A stretch of 64,000 bases of DNA from NCBI RefSeq assembly GCF_900101915.1, contig NZ_FNAL01000003.1:25776-89775 (forward strand), given 5' to 3'. Source of the DNA: Psychrobacter pacificensis (GTDB lineage: Bacteria > Pseudomonadota > Gammaproteobacteria > Pseudomonadales > Moraxellaceae). The notes beneath the pieces are model-generated. The model had not been told where the DNA came from, made no database searches, and saw only the letters and a list, made by a program, of their open reading frames with translations. How positions within the stretch are numbered: position 1 is the first letter of the stretch; every line of letters starts with the position of its first letter. Made by a program: the position numbers and the translations under genes. This document shows, piece after piece, positions 37,556 to 46,845 of the stretch.

Positions 37556-39055
37556 CTACTTCATAGAAATAGTGGTATTTACGCCTTCACTAGCATCCTC
37601 ATCAAACCAGCGTGATATCACCGTTTTCGTCTGCGTATAAAACTGTACCGCTTGCTTACCATAAGGACCTAAGTCACCGAGCTTACTCGCTCTAGACCCT
37701 GTAAACGAAAACATCGGTAGCGGTACTGGAATCGGTAGGTTGATACCTACTTGTCCGACATCGATATCTTGTTGGAACTTGTGTGCATGGGCGCCAGACT
37801 GGGTGAAAATTGCAGTGCCATTACCATTTGGATTGGTATTGATAATCTTAATGGCTTCCTCAAGCGTGTCGGCATACATAATGCATAATACAGGGCCAAA
37901 AATCTCTTCGGTATAGCAGCTCATATCAGTGGTTACATTGTCCAAAATAGTTGGTCCAACAAAGTTACCTTCTTCATAACCTTCTACCTGACAACCACGA
38001 CCATCTAGTTTGATAGTTGCCCCTTCGTCTATCCCTGCTTGAATTAAGCGCTCGACACGGGCTTTGGCTTGCTTAGATATTAGCGGACCTAAGTCTTTAT
38101 CATCCTTTCCAGCAGACACTACCAGCTGTGCTGATTTTTCTACAATCTCATCGACCCACTGTTTAGACTCTCCAACCAATACCACGACAGACAGTGCCAT
38201 GCATCGCTGCCCTGCTGCACCAAATGCTGCGCCTGCTAACTGGTTTAAACTCTGCTCTTTATTAGCGTCAGGCATAATAACGGCATGGTTTTTTGCACCC
38301 ATCATACATTGCACACGTTTGCCAGCCTGACCGGCTCGATCATATACGTGCTTACCCACTGCTGTTGAACCTACAAAAGATATCGCTTTTATATCAGGGT
38401 GATCGCACAGCGCATCCACTGTATCTTTACCACCATGAACCACATTTAACACCCCTTTTGGTATACCTGCCTCAAGCGCCAACTCGACCAATCTCATGGT
38501 AACGATTGGATTTTGTTCAGATGGCTTTAAGATGAACGTGTTGCCTGTGGCGATGGCCATTGGAAACATCCATAGCGGTATCATGGCAGGAAAGTTAAAG
38601 GGAGTAATACCTGCACAGACACCTATTGGCTGCTGAACGGTGTACATATCAACACTACTGGCGACGTTTTCAATGTAGCCACCTTGTTGCAAGTTACCGA
38701 TACCTGATGCGTGCTCTACGACCTCAAGACCTCTAAATACATCACCTCTAGCATCTGCCAGTGTCTTACCTTGTTCTTCAGTCAGTAGCGCTGCCAACTC
38801 ATCCATATTTTCACGTATCAGTTGTTGATACTTTAGAAAAACACGGGCCCGTTTGCTGATGGGTGTGACACGCCAACTCTGAAAGGCCTCAGTTGCCGTT
38901 TTGATCGCTTGCTCGATTTCCTCAGGTGTTGATTGTGGTACCTTGGCGATCACTTCTTGTGTGGCTGGATTAGTAATATCAATCCACTCTGTGGTATTTG
39001 ATTCGGTAAATTCGCCATTGATTAATTGCTGTACGCTGCGTGGTTCTGTATTCAT
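37556..39055 (-). CDS. mmsA: CoA-acylating (methyl)malonate-semialdehyde dehydrogenase
   Basis: Aldehyde dehydrogenase superfamily member of 499 residues that oxidises malonic or methylmalonic semialdehyde to acetyl- or propionyl-CoA, needing NAD and CoA. Visible signatures: [51 protein letters not shown] with the catalytic Cys, [37 protein letters not shown]. MmsA-type enzymes end with this last block. In a rut context it would turn malonic semialdehyde into acetyl-CoA, so RutE and MmsA give alternative reductive and oxidative fates. Confidence 0.92.
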   Translation of the reverse strand: MNTEPRSVQQLINGEFTESNTTEWIDITNPATQEVIAKVPQSTPEEIEQAIKTATEAFQSWRVTPISKRARVFLKYQQLIRENMDELAALLTEEQGKTLADARGDVFRGLEVVEHASGIGNLQQGGYIENVASSVDMYTVQQPIGVCAGITPFNFPAMIPLWMFPMAIATGNTFILKPSEQNPIVTMRLVELALEAGIPKGVLNVVHGGKDTVDALCDHPDIKAISFVGSTAVGKHVYDRAGQAGKRVQCMMGAKNHAVIMPDANKEQSLNQLAGAAFGAAGQRCMALSVVVLVGESKQWVDEIVEKSAQLVVSAGKDDKDLGPLISKQAKARVERLIQAGIDEGATIKLDGRGCQVEGYEEGNFVGPTILDNVTTDMSCYTEEIFGPVLCIMYADTLEEAIKIINTNPNGNGTAIFTQSGAHAHKFQQDIDVGQVGINLPIPVPLPMFSFTGSRASKLGDLGPYGKQAVQFYTQTKTVISRWFDEDASEGVNTTISMK

Positions 39056-39095
39056 GACACGGTTCCTTAAGGTAATATCAAGTAGGGATTTAAAT

Positions 39096-40454
39096 TTATG
39101 GACTAAGTTTTAAGAGCGGCTCTGATGTAGCGATTTCTCTCTCAGTGGTCACGCTCATCTCTTTTTGTTTGTTTTTAAAATTGAAAACGAGGTTCATAAG
39201 AATGGCTAAAAAAGTAGCAGTACCAATACCGCCTAAATCAAAGCCTGCAATGTTTAGTGAATAGTTGCCAGTACCTAGGATTACTGGAACAGCGGCTACT
39301 AACATATTGCCATTCTTACTGAAATCAATTTTTGCATTCATCCAGATACGCGCACCAGCGATCGTGATTAACCCGAAGACAACGATTGAGGCACCGGTCA
39401 AAAGAGGTACTGGGATGGTGCTGACCAAGGTGCCAAACTTAGGAGATAAGCCCAATAAGATTGCAAAGACACCTGCTATGACAAAGACGACTGTAGAGTA
39501 AATTTTGGTCGCGGCCATCACGCCGATGTTTTCTGCATAGGTCGTCATACCAGTACCGCCTACCGAGGCTGAAAGCGTGGTACAAAGGCCGTCAGCGAAG
39601 AATGCTCTACCCATATAAGGTGAGATGCTTTTGCCAGTCATGGCTTCTACTGCTTTAAAATGTCCAAGGTTCTCAGCGATCAAGATGATAAAAACAGGGG
39701 CAATGACTAATATGGCACTGGTCTCAAAGACAGGAGAATAAAGGGTTGGAATACCGAACCACGCGGCATTTGCAATTGGGCTAAAATCAATAGGCTTGCC
39801 CATGCCTAAGACATTCGTTAATAGGAAATAAATCAAATATGCAGCGACCAGTCCTATTAACAGTAACAAGCGTCTGACCATACCTTTAGTAAATACGGCG
39901 ACTGAACAAATACATAATACGGTAACTAATGCCATCCACGAGTCAAAGCTATTGCCGATGACGCTTTGTATGGTGACCGGCGCTAAGTTCAACCCGATAA
40001 TCATCACAATGGATCCAGTAACTACAGGTGGCATCAAATTCTCAATCCACTCTGTCCCTGTTTTCATCACTAGCAGACCCATCAATGCGTATAAAATCCC
40101 GCAGACGACGGTACCTCCCAGCGCAATACCAATATTTGGATTGATACCCGTGCCGCTATAGCCTGTTACTGCTGCGACCGCTCCGATAAATGCAAAGCTT
40201 GAGCCCAAATAACTGGGTACGTGACCGCCCGTGATAAGAAAGAAAAGTATCGTACCTATACCAGTAATAAGCATCGTTAAGCTAGGATCAAAGCCCATCA
40301 GCAAGGGAGCTAAGATTGTCGCACCGAACATGGCGAATGAGTGCTGTGCGCCTAATACCACACTCTTACCCATCGGCAAATACTCATTGATACCTACCGG
40401 TGTCGTTTCTAGGTTTCCAGTGTAGGGACGCCATTTAACAAACCATTTATCCAT
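39096..40454 (-). CDS. rutG: Uracil/pyrimidine permease RutG (NCS2 family)
   Basis: Inner-membrane nucleobase:proton symporter of 452 residues with about twelve hydrophobic helices. Family motifs: [21 protein letters not shown], the NCS2 signature around [33 protein letters not shown]. The N-terminus ([22 protein letters not shown]) resembles E. coli RutG. It lies 33 bases after rutF and 40 bases before mmsA, all on the minus strand, and imports the pyrimidines used as nitrogen source. Confidence 0.92.
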   Translation of the reverse strand: MDKWFVKWRPYTGNLETTPVGINEYLPMGKSVVLGAQHSFAMFGATILAPLLMGFDPSLTMLITGIGTILFFLITGGHVPSYLGSSFAFIGAVAAVTGYSGTGINPNIGIALGGTVVCGILYALMGLLVMKTGTEWIENLMPPVVTGSIVMIIGLNLAPVTIQSVIGNSFDSWMALVTVLCICSVAVFTKGMVRRLLLLIGLVAAYLIYFLLTNVLGMGKPIDFSPIANAAWFGIPTLYSPVFETSAILVIAPVFIILIAENLGHFKAVEAMTGKSISPYMGRAFFADGLCTTLSASVGGTGMTTYAENIGVMAATKIYSTVVFVIAGVFAILLGLSPKFGTLVSTIPVPLLTGASIVVFGLITIAGARIWMNAKIDFSKNGNMLVAAVPVILGTGNYSLNIAGFDLGGIGTATFLAILMNLVFNFKNKQKEMSVTTEREIATSEPLLKLSP

Positions 40455-40487
40455 TTTAAATATCCTTAAAAAGTAGAGGGATGATAC

Positions 40488-41069
40488 TTAGTTCGTGCAC
40501 TTACTCAATTGATGGTAGCCTCGATTGAAATAGATGAGACTTTCACAATCAGGCTTGTGTTTGATATCCAATACCTCACAAATGAGAATATCGTGAGTTC
40601 CTACCGAGCTAATAAGCTTAATCTTGCAATCAAAAGAGATACTGGCATCCTCTAATACAGGCGATCCTGTTGACAGCGTAGACCAGCTGCCTTGCTCAAA
40701 CCTTTCTTCTAATGCCTTTTTGCCGCCGAACACACCGCTTAAATCTTGGTGTTCAAGACCAAGTGTGTTGACGCATAGCACCATATTTTCTTTGAAAAAT
40801 TTGTATACAGACGCGCTTCGGTTTAAACACACTAATAGGGTTGGCGGTTCGTCAGTGACACTGCACACCGCTGAGGCGGTAAACCCTGCCCGCCCTGCTG
40901 GACCTTCAGTGGTAATAATGTTCACGGCAGCAGCTAACTTACTCATCGCATCTCTAAAAGACTGCTGTATGTCGGTCAAGTTTCCTGCCGTAGAAGTGAA
41001 TGATTCTTTAGACTTATGTTTCATTAATGAGGATTGCGTTGCTTGGCTTTCTTTAATTACTGTATTCAT
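40488..41069 (-). CDS. rutF: Flavin reductase RutF
   Basis: NADH:FMN reductase of the split-barrel flavin reductase family that supplies reduced FMN to the monooxygenase RutA. The core runs [50 protein letters not shown], followed by [14 protein letters not shown] and a C-terminal YFNRGYHQL. At 193 residues it is about 25 longer than the E. coli protein because of a polar N-terminus. It lies between rutC and rutG. Confidence 0.93.
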   Translation of the reverse strand: MNTVIKESQATQSSLMKHKSKESFTSTAGNLTDIQQSFRDAMSKLAAAVNIITTEGPAGRAGFTASAVCSVTDEPPTLLVCLNRSASVYKFFKENMVLCVNTLGLEHQDLSGVFGGKKALEERFEQGSWSTLSTGSPVLEDASISFDCKIKLISSVGTHDILICEVLDIKHKPDCESLIYFNRGYHQLSKCTN

Positions 41070-41200
41070 CTGTCATTTCCTTTTAAACAATATTCCGCCA
41101 CATGTGTAGTCAACTAAAACGCCTTACTACAGTCCAATGCTAGGGGGTTCAATGTCAGGTAACTTTAAATTCACTAACTGCAGTTTTTAAATAGGCTGTC

Positions 41201-41584
41201 TTATCCAACGTGTGCTATGGACGCGATTTCAACTAAAGCGTCTGGTTTTACCAATCCACATTGGATACAAAATCTTGCTGGTTTTTCATTGGGGAAAAAC
41301 TCTGCATAGACTTGATTGACCGCGTCATAATCTGCCCAATCTTTGACAAATATTGAATTAAACGTCACATCATCCATATCGCCACCAGCGGTTTGAATAA
41401 CGTTTTGAATCGTTGTTAATACATGGCGAGTTTGCGCGGCGGCATCACCCACATGTACGACATTGTTGTTTTCATCAAAGGGCAAAGTGCCTGATACATA
41501 AACGATGTTATCGGCCTTAGTTGCTGGGACATAGGGTGCCAATGGCTTGCTGGTACCTTCAGGTATAATCACTTGTTTAGACAT
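41201..41584 (-). CDS. rutC: RidA-family aminoacrylate deaminase RutC
   Basis: A 127-residue YjgF/YER057c/RidA protein that hydrolyses the peracid/aminoacrylate intermediate of uracil ring opening. Features: [69 protein letters not shown] with the conserved Arg and Cys-Gly residues. It is 71 bases after rutB on the same strand. Confidence 0.93.
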   Translation of the reverse strand: MSKQVIIPEGTSKPLAPYVPATKADNIVYVSGTLPFDENNNVVHVGDAAAQTRHVLTTIQNVIQTAGGDMDDVTFNSIFVKDWADYDAVNQVYAEFFPNEKPARFCIQCGLVKPDALVEIASIAHVG

Positions 41585-41655
41585 ATCTACATTCCTATTT
41601 GATTTAAGTACGAAGCGCTTGGTTTAGGCTCCTAAAAAGCCAGATATCGAAAAGA

Positions 41656-42375
41656 TTAAGTATCTAAAAAACACTGCTGCATGCTGGCAACATCAGACAC
41701 CCAACCAAAAAAGGTTTTTACGTTATAGAGTGTGGCCTCATGAGCTTCTACTGGTCCTGCTTGATAACACGCGTCATCTAACAAAACTCCAAAATACTCA
41801 AGGAAGAACCCATCTCGAAGCGTCGTTTCAACACAGACGTTGGTCGCGATACCAGTGAACAGTAGATTGCGTATGCCTCGTGACCGCAATACGCTATCGA
41901 AGTTGGTATTCGCAAAGCCGCTATATCGAGGTTTGTCTATAACGATGTCTTGCGGCGCAGGGGTAAGCTCGTCGACCAACTCATAATCCCAGCCCCCTTT
42001 TGCTAATAAAGTTCCCTCAAGTTCAGGGTTTTTACGCATGGTTTTTAGGGCATTTGATTTGTGATAATTAGGCGATCCGCTACCACCAGCCTCTACATAT
42101 TTGTTGTCCCAGCCATTTCTGAAATAGATGACTTGTATGCCAGATTGATGTGCAATATCTACGGCTTGCTTGATTTTATCAATAACAGGTTTGGTTGACG
42201 TCACATCAAACCCAGCCAAATCCAGATAACCACCTTGACTGGCATACGCGTTTTGCATATCCACGACGATCAATGCGGTTTGCGATGGATCTAATTTGAT
42301 AGGTTCAGGCAACGACTCTAAAACGGGAGAGGATTGTTTGGTAAAGTCTGCACAAATAGTATTAACCGAATTCAT
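41656..42375 (-). CDS. rutB: Ureidoacrylate amidohydrolase RutB
   Basis: Isochorismatase-fold cysteine hydrolase that splits ureidoacrylate peracid, releasing carbamate and thereby ammonia. The Asp-Lys-Cys triad is visible: Asp in [11 protein letters not shown], Lys in [16 protein letters not shown] and Cys in [17 protein letters not shown]. At 239 residues it is similar to E. coli RutB. Its start is 14 bases after the rutA stop, typical of tight coupling. Confidence 0.94.
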   Translation of the reverse strand: MNSVNTICADFTKQSSPVLESLPEPIKLDPSQTALIVVDMQNAYASQGGYLDLAGFDVTSTKPVIDKIKQAVDIAHQSGIQVIYFRNGWDNKYVEAGGSGSPNYHKSNALKTMRKNPELEGTLLAKGGWDYELVDELTPAPQDIVIDKPRYSGFANTNFDSVLRSRGIRNLLFTGIATNVCVETTLRDGFFLEYFGVLLDDACYQAGPVEAHEATLYNVKTFFGWVSDVASMQQCFLDT

Positions 42376-42389
42376 ATCTGCTCCTTTTA

Positions 42390-43493
42390 TTAGGCTTCGC
42401 TCATGGCTTGGCTGGCCACTGGGGTATCAACATTGATACGGCTTTTCATCAAAGGTTGAATTTTGCTGCCAAAATCTTCTACGCCTTGCACGAAATCATC
42501 AAAGGTCAATAAGACGCCATCCGTACCTTGTACTTCAGCGATTTCGTCTAACATGCTGGCAACATTTTCAAAGGAACCGACCAGCGTACCCATATTGATA
42601 TTGACTGGTGAAACGCTTGAGGCCATATGACGAATATTGGTATCTTTGCCTGAGGTTTTGTCCTTACCACCTTGCGACTGCAACCAATCAATGGCTTCAA
42701 AGTCCGCACCATCATTGTATGATTGCCATTTTTCCTGCGCTTTTTCATCAGTCTCATCTGCAATGACCATAAAGAGGACATAAGTGGGAACATTGCGGCC
42801 TGTCTGATCTGTATGTACTTTTAAGCGGTCATTAATACCAGCGTAGGCAGTTGGCGTGTTTAGCCCTTTACCAAAGACAAAGTTATAGTCAGCGTATTTT
42901 GCAGAGAACGCCAAACCTGTATCTGATTGACCCGCACAAATAATCTTCATATCCGCTTGTGGAATAGGCTTCACCTGACAATCATTCATCTGAAAGAACT
43001 CACCCTTCAAATCAGATTGGCCTGTCGCCCAAAGGTCTCTTAGGATTTGGACATATTCAGATAAATACTCATAGCGCTTACCAAAATAATCGTCGCCTGG
43101 CCACATGCCCATCTGTCCGTATTCTGCTTCTTGCCAGCCAGTCACGACATTCAATCCAAAGCGTCCGTTCGAGATACTATCAAGCGTCGATGCCATTCTG
43201 GCTACGATTGCGGGCGGCATCACTAACGTTGCTGACGTGGCATATATTTTTATTTTGGACGTGACTGCTGCGAGTCCTGCCATTAAAGTAAAGCTCTCAA
43301 GGTTATAATCCCAGAACTCAGTCTCACCGCCGAAACCGCGCAGCTTAATCATTGAGAGCGCAAAATCAAAACCGTAATGCTCGGCACGTTGCACAATTTG
43401 CTTATTAAGCTCAAATGTTGGCTTGTACTGCGGCGCGTTTTTTGAGATTAACCAGCCATTGTTACCAATCGGACAAAAAATTCCTATTTCCAT
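42390..43493 (-). CDS. rutA: Pyrimidine monooxygenase RutA
   Basis: FMN-dependent luciferase-like (SsuD/LadA type) monooxygenase that cleaves the uracil ring between N3 and C4 using molecular oxygen. It runs [98 protein letters not shown] 43493 is preferred (AGGTGA a few bases upstream, and the protein then starts like E. coli RutA); a longer frame to 43607 is not family-like. First gene of the nine-gene minus-strand cluster; its product depends on RutF for reduced flavin. Confidence 0.95.
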   Translation of the reverse strand: MEIGIFCPIGNNGWLISKNAPQYKPTFELNKQIVQRAEHYGFDFALSMIKLRGFGGETEFWDYNLESFTLMAGLAAVTSKIKIYATSATLVMPPAIVARMASTLDSISNGRFGLNVVTGWQEAEYGQMGMWPGDDYFGKRYEYLSEYVQILRDLWATGQSDLKGEFFQMNDCQVKPIPQADMKIICAGQSDTGLAFSAKYADYNFVFGKGLNTPTAYAGINDRLKVHTDQTGRNVPTYVLFMVIADETDEKAQEKWQSYNDGADFEAIDWLQSQGGKDKTSGKDTNIRHMASSVSPVNINMGTLVGSFENVASMLDEIAEVQGTDGVLLTFDDFVQGVEDFGSKIQPLMKSRINVDTPVASQAMSEA

Positions 43494-43567
43494 GAGGTCA
43501 CCTATAGATTTCGAGAAAAAAGAAGAAAAATATAAAAGAGATGAAAATTCTTTTATGTTTTTATTAG

Positions 43568-43583
43568 AGCAAAACTCATGCCA
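43568..43583 (-). promoter_or_regulatory. Sigma-54 (-24/-12) promoter of the rut operon
   Basis: On the minus strand TGGCAT-GAGTT-TTGCT, matching TGGCAC-N5-TTGCW with one mismatch, correct spacing and both invariant GG and GC pairs. It would start transcription about 64 bases before rutA ATG 43493. Sigma-54 control of rut genes through NtrC is established in E. coli; here it is inferred from sequence. Confidence 0.65.
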
Positions 43584-43632
43584 TGTAATTTTATTTATAT
43601 TTATCAATAACTTATATTTTTTTTACCCTAAA

Positions 43633-43658
43633 TTTTTTAGACCATATGGTTTAAAAAA
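43633..43658. promoter_or_regulatory. RutR operator candidate
   Basis: Palindrome TTTTTTAGACCATATGGTTTAAAAAA has one mismatched pair and core ACCATATGGT. The known RutR site is close to TTGACCATATGGTCAA. It lies upstream of the -24/-12 promoter and downstream of the 20-bp repeats, suited to interfere with activation. Confidence 0.7.
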
Positions 43659-43660
43659 AT

Positions 43661-43720
43661 GTATAAAAATAGTGCGGACTGTTATAAAACGGTGCGGTTT
43701 GTTATAAAATAGTGCAGAAA
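43661..43720. repeat. Three 20-bp direct repeats in the rutA-rutR gap
   Basis: Units begin at 43661, 43681 and 43701; each is GTTATAAAA-like then RGTGCGG-like (core TAGTGCGG, CGGTGCGG, TAGTGCAG). The exact two-helical-turn spacing and their place about 80-150 bases upstream of the sigma-54 promoter suggest activator half-sites (GGTGC is also the NtrC half-site). Confidence 0.8.
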
Positions 43721-43832
43721 CACTTGAGTAAGGAATTTTGATGGTAATCTGAACAGAGTGAGTGAAATCAGTGGTAAAAAGGACGCTGGTGAGGATTGTC
43801 GCTACGATTAGTAATCCATAGACAATAAGGTG

Positions 43833-43854
43833 TTGATCGCTGCTGAGCGATCAA
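43833..43854. promoter_or_regulatory. Perfect 9-bp dyad before rutR
   Basis: TTGATCGCT-GCTG-AGCGATCAA. It is followed by GATCAATATTGGTC (43849-43862), a one-mismatch palindrome resembling a weak RutR site (TTGACCAATATTGATC on the other strand). It lies about 95 bases upstream of rutR and may serve autoregulation. Confidence 0.45.
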
Positions 43855-43947
43855 TATTGGTCAATAAATGGCGCTTGTAATTAATTATCTTGACCATTTT
43901 TAAATTGAATCAATGATCATCTAAAATTAGGTTTACACGACTTTATA

Positions 43948-44598
43948 ATGAAGGACATGACAGTGAAAGACAGCGTGCTAAGAGAAGAGGCAGAAACGAG
44001 TTCAAAAGTACTAAAGAAAAAAGCACATATCATCAAAGCTGCATTGATCGTCTTTTCACAAGAAGGACTAAATGGGGCACGAATGGAGAGGATTGCGGAA
44101 GAGGCTGATATTTCTAAATCAAATATATTTTATTACTTCGACAGTAAAGAGGTTCTGTATATTGCTGCTTTGGAAGCGGTGCTGAGTGAATGGTTGTCCC
44201 CTTTGAGCAATATTAACGTCAACCAAGATCCAAGAAATGCGCTCAAAACTTATATCGAAGAAAAATATAAGATTTCAAAGAAATCACCTGCAGCATCGAG
44301 ACTATATGCATTAGAGATTATGCAAGGAGCGCCTCACTTAATGGGGGTGCTGAAGGGGCCTTTAAGATATTTGGTGCGAGAAAAGGTGGCAGTGATTGAC
44401 GGGTGGATTGCGGACAATAAGATTAAGTCCGTTTCTGCGATCCATTTAATTTTCCATATTTGGGCAGTCACTCAGCACTACTCTGACTTTTCTACGCAAA
44501 CTGAAGCTATTTGTAATCATAGTTTAAGAAATAAGAAATTCGCTAATGATGCGTTAAACACTAGCATTCAACTTCTTGTAGATAGTTTGATTATATAA
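43948..44598 (+). CDS. rutR: TetR-family regulator RutR
   Basis: Repressor that responds to uracil and controls pyrimidine degradation. N-terminal helix-turn-helix region: IIKAALIVFSQEGLNGARMERIAEEADISKSNIFYYFDSKEVLY (residues 30-72). The C-terminal domain (YALEIMQGAPHLMGVLKGPLR ... VIDGWIADNKI, FHIWAVTQHYSDF) matches RutR, including the tryptophan/tyrosine ligand-pocket region. At 216 residues it is of normal size. It is divergent from rutA across a 454-base control region. Confidence 0.93.
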   Translation: MKDMTVKDSVLREEAETSSKVLKKKAHIIKAALIVFSQEGLNGARMERIAEEADISKSNIFYYFDSKEVLYIAALEAVLSEWLSPLSNINVNQDPRNALKTYIEEKYKISKKSPAASRLYALEIMQGAPHLMGVLKGPLRYLVREKVAVIDGWIADNKIKSVSAIHLIFHIWAVTQHYSDFSTQTEAICNHSLRNKKFANDALNTSIQLLVDSLII

Positions 44599-44599
44599 T

Positions 44600-44810
44600 T
44601 TGATATTGGTGTCGATATCTTGCATTTCTATACCGCCTTTGCTGACATAGTTATTGAATCCCGTTTGTAACGTATAGTCAATCTTGGTAATTGCTCCGCC
44701 TATGAGTGTGGTTTTGCCACCATTGACGGAGAGGCTAGAGCCTGCGTCTTTTAGATCAAGATCAGCATTAAAGCCCAGGATCTTCTGCTTGCTATCGTAG
44801 GTAGCGATGT
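44600..44810 (-). pseudogene. Fragment of a CdiA/filamentous-haemagglutinin-type exoprotein
   Basis: Minus-strand translation gives SSLSVNGGKTTLIGGAITK, then TGFNNYVSKGGIEMQDIDTN. The pattern GGKTTLIGG plus GGI-x-x-QDI is characteristic of late haemagglutinin-repeat segments of two-partner-secreted CdiA proteins. Only about 70 residues remain, with a stop codon upstream in the frame and no start; the left end abuts the rutR stop. A relic of a contact-dependent-inhibition or adhesin locus. Confidence 0.65.
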
Positions 44811-44826
44811 CTTATTTTGAGATACG

Positions 44827-44861
44827 AAAAAAGCTACGATACATAACGCATCGTAGCTTTT
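44827..44861. terminator. Bidirectional terminator
   Basis: AAAAGCTACGAT and ATCGTAGCTTTT form a perfect 12-bp stem with a nine-base loop, with extra A residues on the left side. Confidence 0.85.
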
Positions 44862-44916
44862 GATTACTATTCAGAACTTTAGATCCTCACTTTAAAAAAT
44901 TTGGGACTGGTCTATT

Positions 44917-45357
44917 ATGTTGATAAGCGCACTCGATTCAAACATAAAAAACTTGTGTGTTTTTTTACTTTTAGGTGTTTGCATCTTAATGTTGTTAGCG
45001 CCATTATTTTCATGGAAATACCAACCTTCTAAGTCACTGACTAAAAGATTATTAATAGCACTCTTTCTTATTCCATTTTTTTTATATTTTTTATTTGATA
45101 TGTTTCATACAAATGATATTCAAAAAAATAATATTTTGCTCTTAAACTTTGACAAGTCTACGGAGAGTATCTTGCTTAGCGATAGTGACAATACAGAAAT
45201 ATCGAATGAGTATGCATTTGCCTCTGATCTCATTCATGTCGAGAATAATGACAAGGGAAAGACAATAGAAAAGAGAAGCAACAGTAGTACTTATAAGGTG
45301 TTACCTGTTATAGAGAGGGTAGATAAACCTAGTGAAACCGAAAGAGATATTTTTTAA
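44917..45357 (+). CDS. Hypothetical two-helix membrane protein
   Basis: A 146-residue protein with two hydrophobic helices near residues 12-30 and 43-62 and an acidic, Ser/Asn/Asp-rich cytoplasmic or periplasmic tail (LSDSDNTEISNE ... RVDKPSETERDIF). No lipobox or known motif. It starts at ATG 44917 shortly after a strong terminator and converges on the glycosyltransferase gene. Because it follows a CdiA fragment it could be an orphan immunity protein, but nothing in the sequence proves this. Confidence 0.5.
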   Translation: MLISALDSNIKNLCVFLLLGVCILMLLAPLFSWKYQPSKSLTKRLLIALFLIPFFLYFLFDMFHTNDIQKNNILLLNFDKSTESILLSDSDNTEISNEYAFASDLIHVENNDKGKTIEKRSNSSTYKVLPVIERVDKPSETERDIF

Positions 45358-45400
45358 TTTCAGTTTTTAGTAGCTCTGAATCATAATAGGTTTAATATGA

Positions 45401-46075
45401 CTATGACCAGCTGACTTTTTCAAGGTTTGCTAAAAATGCACCAAAACCCTCTTTTGCTCGAGCTTGCAATCGACTACTGGTCAATACACGGACGCGATTG
45501 CTCCAAGTAATCGTATAGCGCCGTGCTCTAAATCTATTGACCAGGTCCACATCTTCATGACAAGTCAAAGGCGCAAAGCCACCAGTGGCTAAATAAGCGT
45601 CACTGCTGAAACTCAGATTTGCCCCATGAATATGTCGGTGCCCCATCTTGTCTTGATAATGCGTAATATAAGCTTGTTGTGTTTGTGATGACAAATGCCC
45701 CCAGTTATTGATAGACACCACGCCGCAAATCATATCGGCCCTCTGCTGGTCAAGATGTTCCATTTGCTGCACTAACCAATCCATAGGCACTGTTGAGTCA
45801 GCATCGGTACAGGCAAGCCATGTTGCCCCATGAGCAATTGCATGACGAATGCCAAGATCTCTCACTTGTCCCACGCACTGATAATAACAGCATAAGTAAT
45901 CAAACCCTGTCGCTTGGACAATTTTCAATGTGTCATCAGTACAGCTATCTAGTACTACCAGTACAGAAGCAGTGAAAGTTGAAGGTAACTGCTCGATTGC
46001 AATCTGTATAGACGCCAGGCACTGGGCGATAGTCTCTGCTTCATCATGAGCAGGAATCACAATACTAATTTTCAT
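45401..46075 (-). CDS. Family-2 glycosyltransferase
   Basis: A 224-residue GT-A-fold transferase: ISIVIPAHDEAETIAQCLASI at the N-terminus, VVLDSCTDDT, and the DxD-type ACTDADSTVP that would bind the metal and nucleotide sugar; later SFSSDAYLATGGF and HEDVDLVNRF. No membrane anchor is seen. ATG 46075 is preferred because the family starts immediately before the first strand. Last gene of the six-gene minus-strand operon (otsB to here), so it probably adds a sugar to the product of the preceding enzymes. Donor and acceptor unknown. Confidence 0.82.
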   Translation of the reverse strand: MKISIVIPAHDEAETIAQCLASIQIAIEQLPSTFTASVLVVLDSCTDDTLKIVQATGFDYLCCYYQCVGQVRDLGIRHAIAHGATWLACTDADSTVPMDWLVQQMEHLDQQRADMICGVVSINNWGHLSSQTQQAYITHYQDKMGHRHIHGANLSFSSDAYLATGGFAPLTCHEDVDLVNRFRARRYTITWSNRVRVLTSSRLQARAKEGFGAFLANLEKVSWS

Positions 46076-46119
46076 AATATCTACCAATCCCGATATAATT
46101 TAAGATTATTTTTGGTTTT

Positions 46120-46845
46120 CTATATTAAGTTTTCTTGCATAGCAACTGACGTGGAAGAACGTTGCCAAATATCTAGTAAAAAATCGCTATCTATCATTTG
46201 GCTCTGGTGGTTAAATGAGTGCTGATTTTTGTTGTTGTTAGTAAATACCTGATGTAAACGCTGATGTACGCTTTCACCTGTCATTGCAAAACCATCAATA
46301 GCATAGCGCCAGTGGCAGCACAGCAGAGTACCATTTAGGGCAAGATTGTGTAGTGCCCAGTTGATGACCACATCAATATCACTGGATGACAAATAGTATA
46401 AAATCTCACTAATAACGATTAAATCAAAGGGTGGTTGATTGATCGAAGTATTTTCTGATAGAGGTTTCCTCTGTTCCAATAACTCTTTTAAAGAAAATAG
46501 TTTATCGGGAACAATACCTTGTATGACTCTAGCATGAGGTAGTGCTGCTAAACGCTCTTTAGCAAGTTTCACTGCTTGATGGTTGCCATCGATACTGATT
46601 AAATCCTGACAACGATGAGCCAATAACTCACTTAGTACGCCATTACCGCAGCCCAATTCAATCGCACGTTCATAGTGTGGTTGGGGTAGTAGCGCCAAGC
46701 AAGTATTACGTTTTCGCTCTTCATACCAACGAGTTTGATATTGCCATGGGTCGGTATTGTCATTATATAATTCGTCAAAATATGAATCCGAATAGGCGCT
46801 GTACTGACTAGAATTAGCCAAGCTTTCTTTAGAGGTATGGTTCAT
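46120..46845 (-). CDS. NodS-like SAM-dependent methyltransferase
   Basis: A 241-residue class I methyltransferase. The SAM-binding motif I is ERAIELGCGNGVLSELLA, with SIDGNH after strand two. DLIVISEILYYLSSSDID resembles the NodS family, which methylates amino groups of chitooligosaccharides, followed by LNGTLLCCHWRY. The first 17 bases overlap the end of the PIG-L gene, implying coupled translation. A target created by the PIG-L deacetylase (a free amino group) would be logical: deacetylate, then N-methylate. This is inference from family pairing. Confidence 0.82.
   Translation of the reverse strand: MNHTSKESLANSSQYSAYSDSYFDELYNDNTDPWQYQTRWYEERKRNTCLALLPQPHYERAIELGCGNGVLSELLAHRCQDLISIDGNHQAVKLAKERLAALPHARVIQGIVPDKLFSLKELLEQRKPLSENTSINQPPFDLIVISEILYYLSSSDIDVVINWALHNLALNGTLLCCHWRYAIDGFAMTGESVHQRLHQVFTNNNKNQHSFNHQSQMIDSDFLLDIWQRSSTSVAMQENLI

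Noticed and set aside
43494..43607. Longer RutA start
   Set aside because: The extra 38 residues are not family-like, and the region holds the promoter and the AGGTGA site for ATG 43493.
43661..43720. Replication-origin iterons
   Set aside because: Three 20-bp repeats could be iterons, but no Rep gene or AT-rich unwinding region with partition genes is nearby; a regulatory role upstream of rutA fits better.
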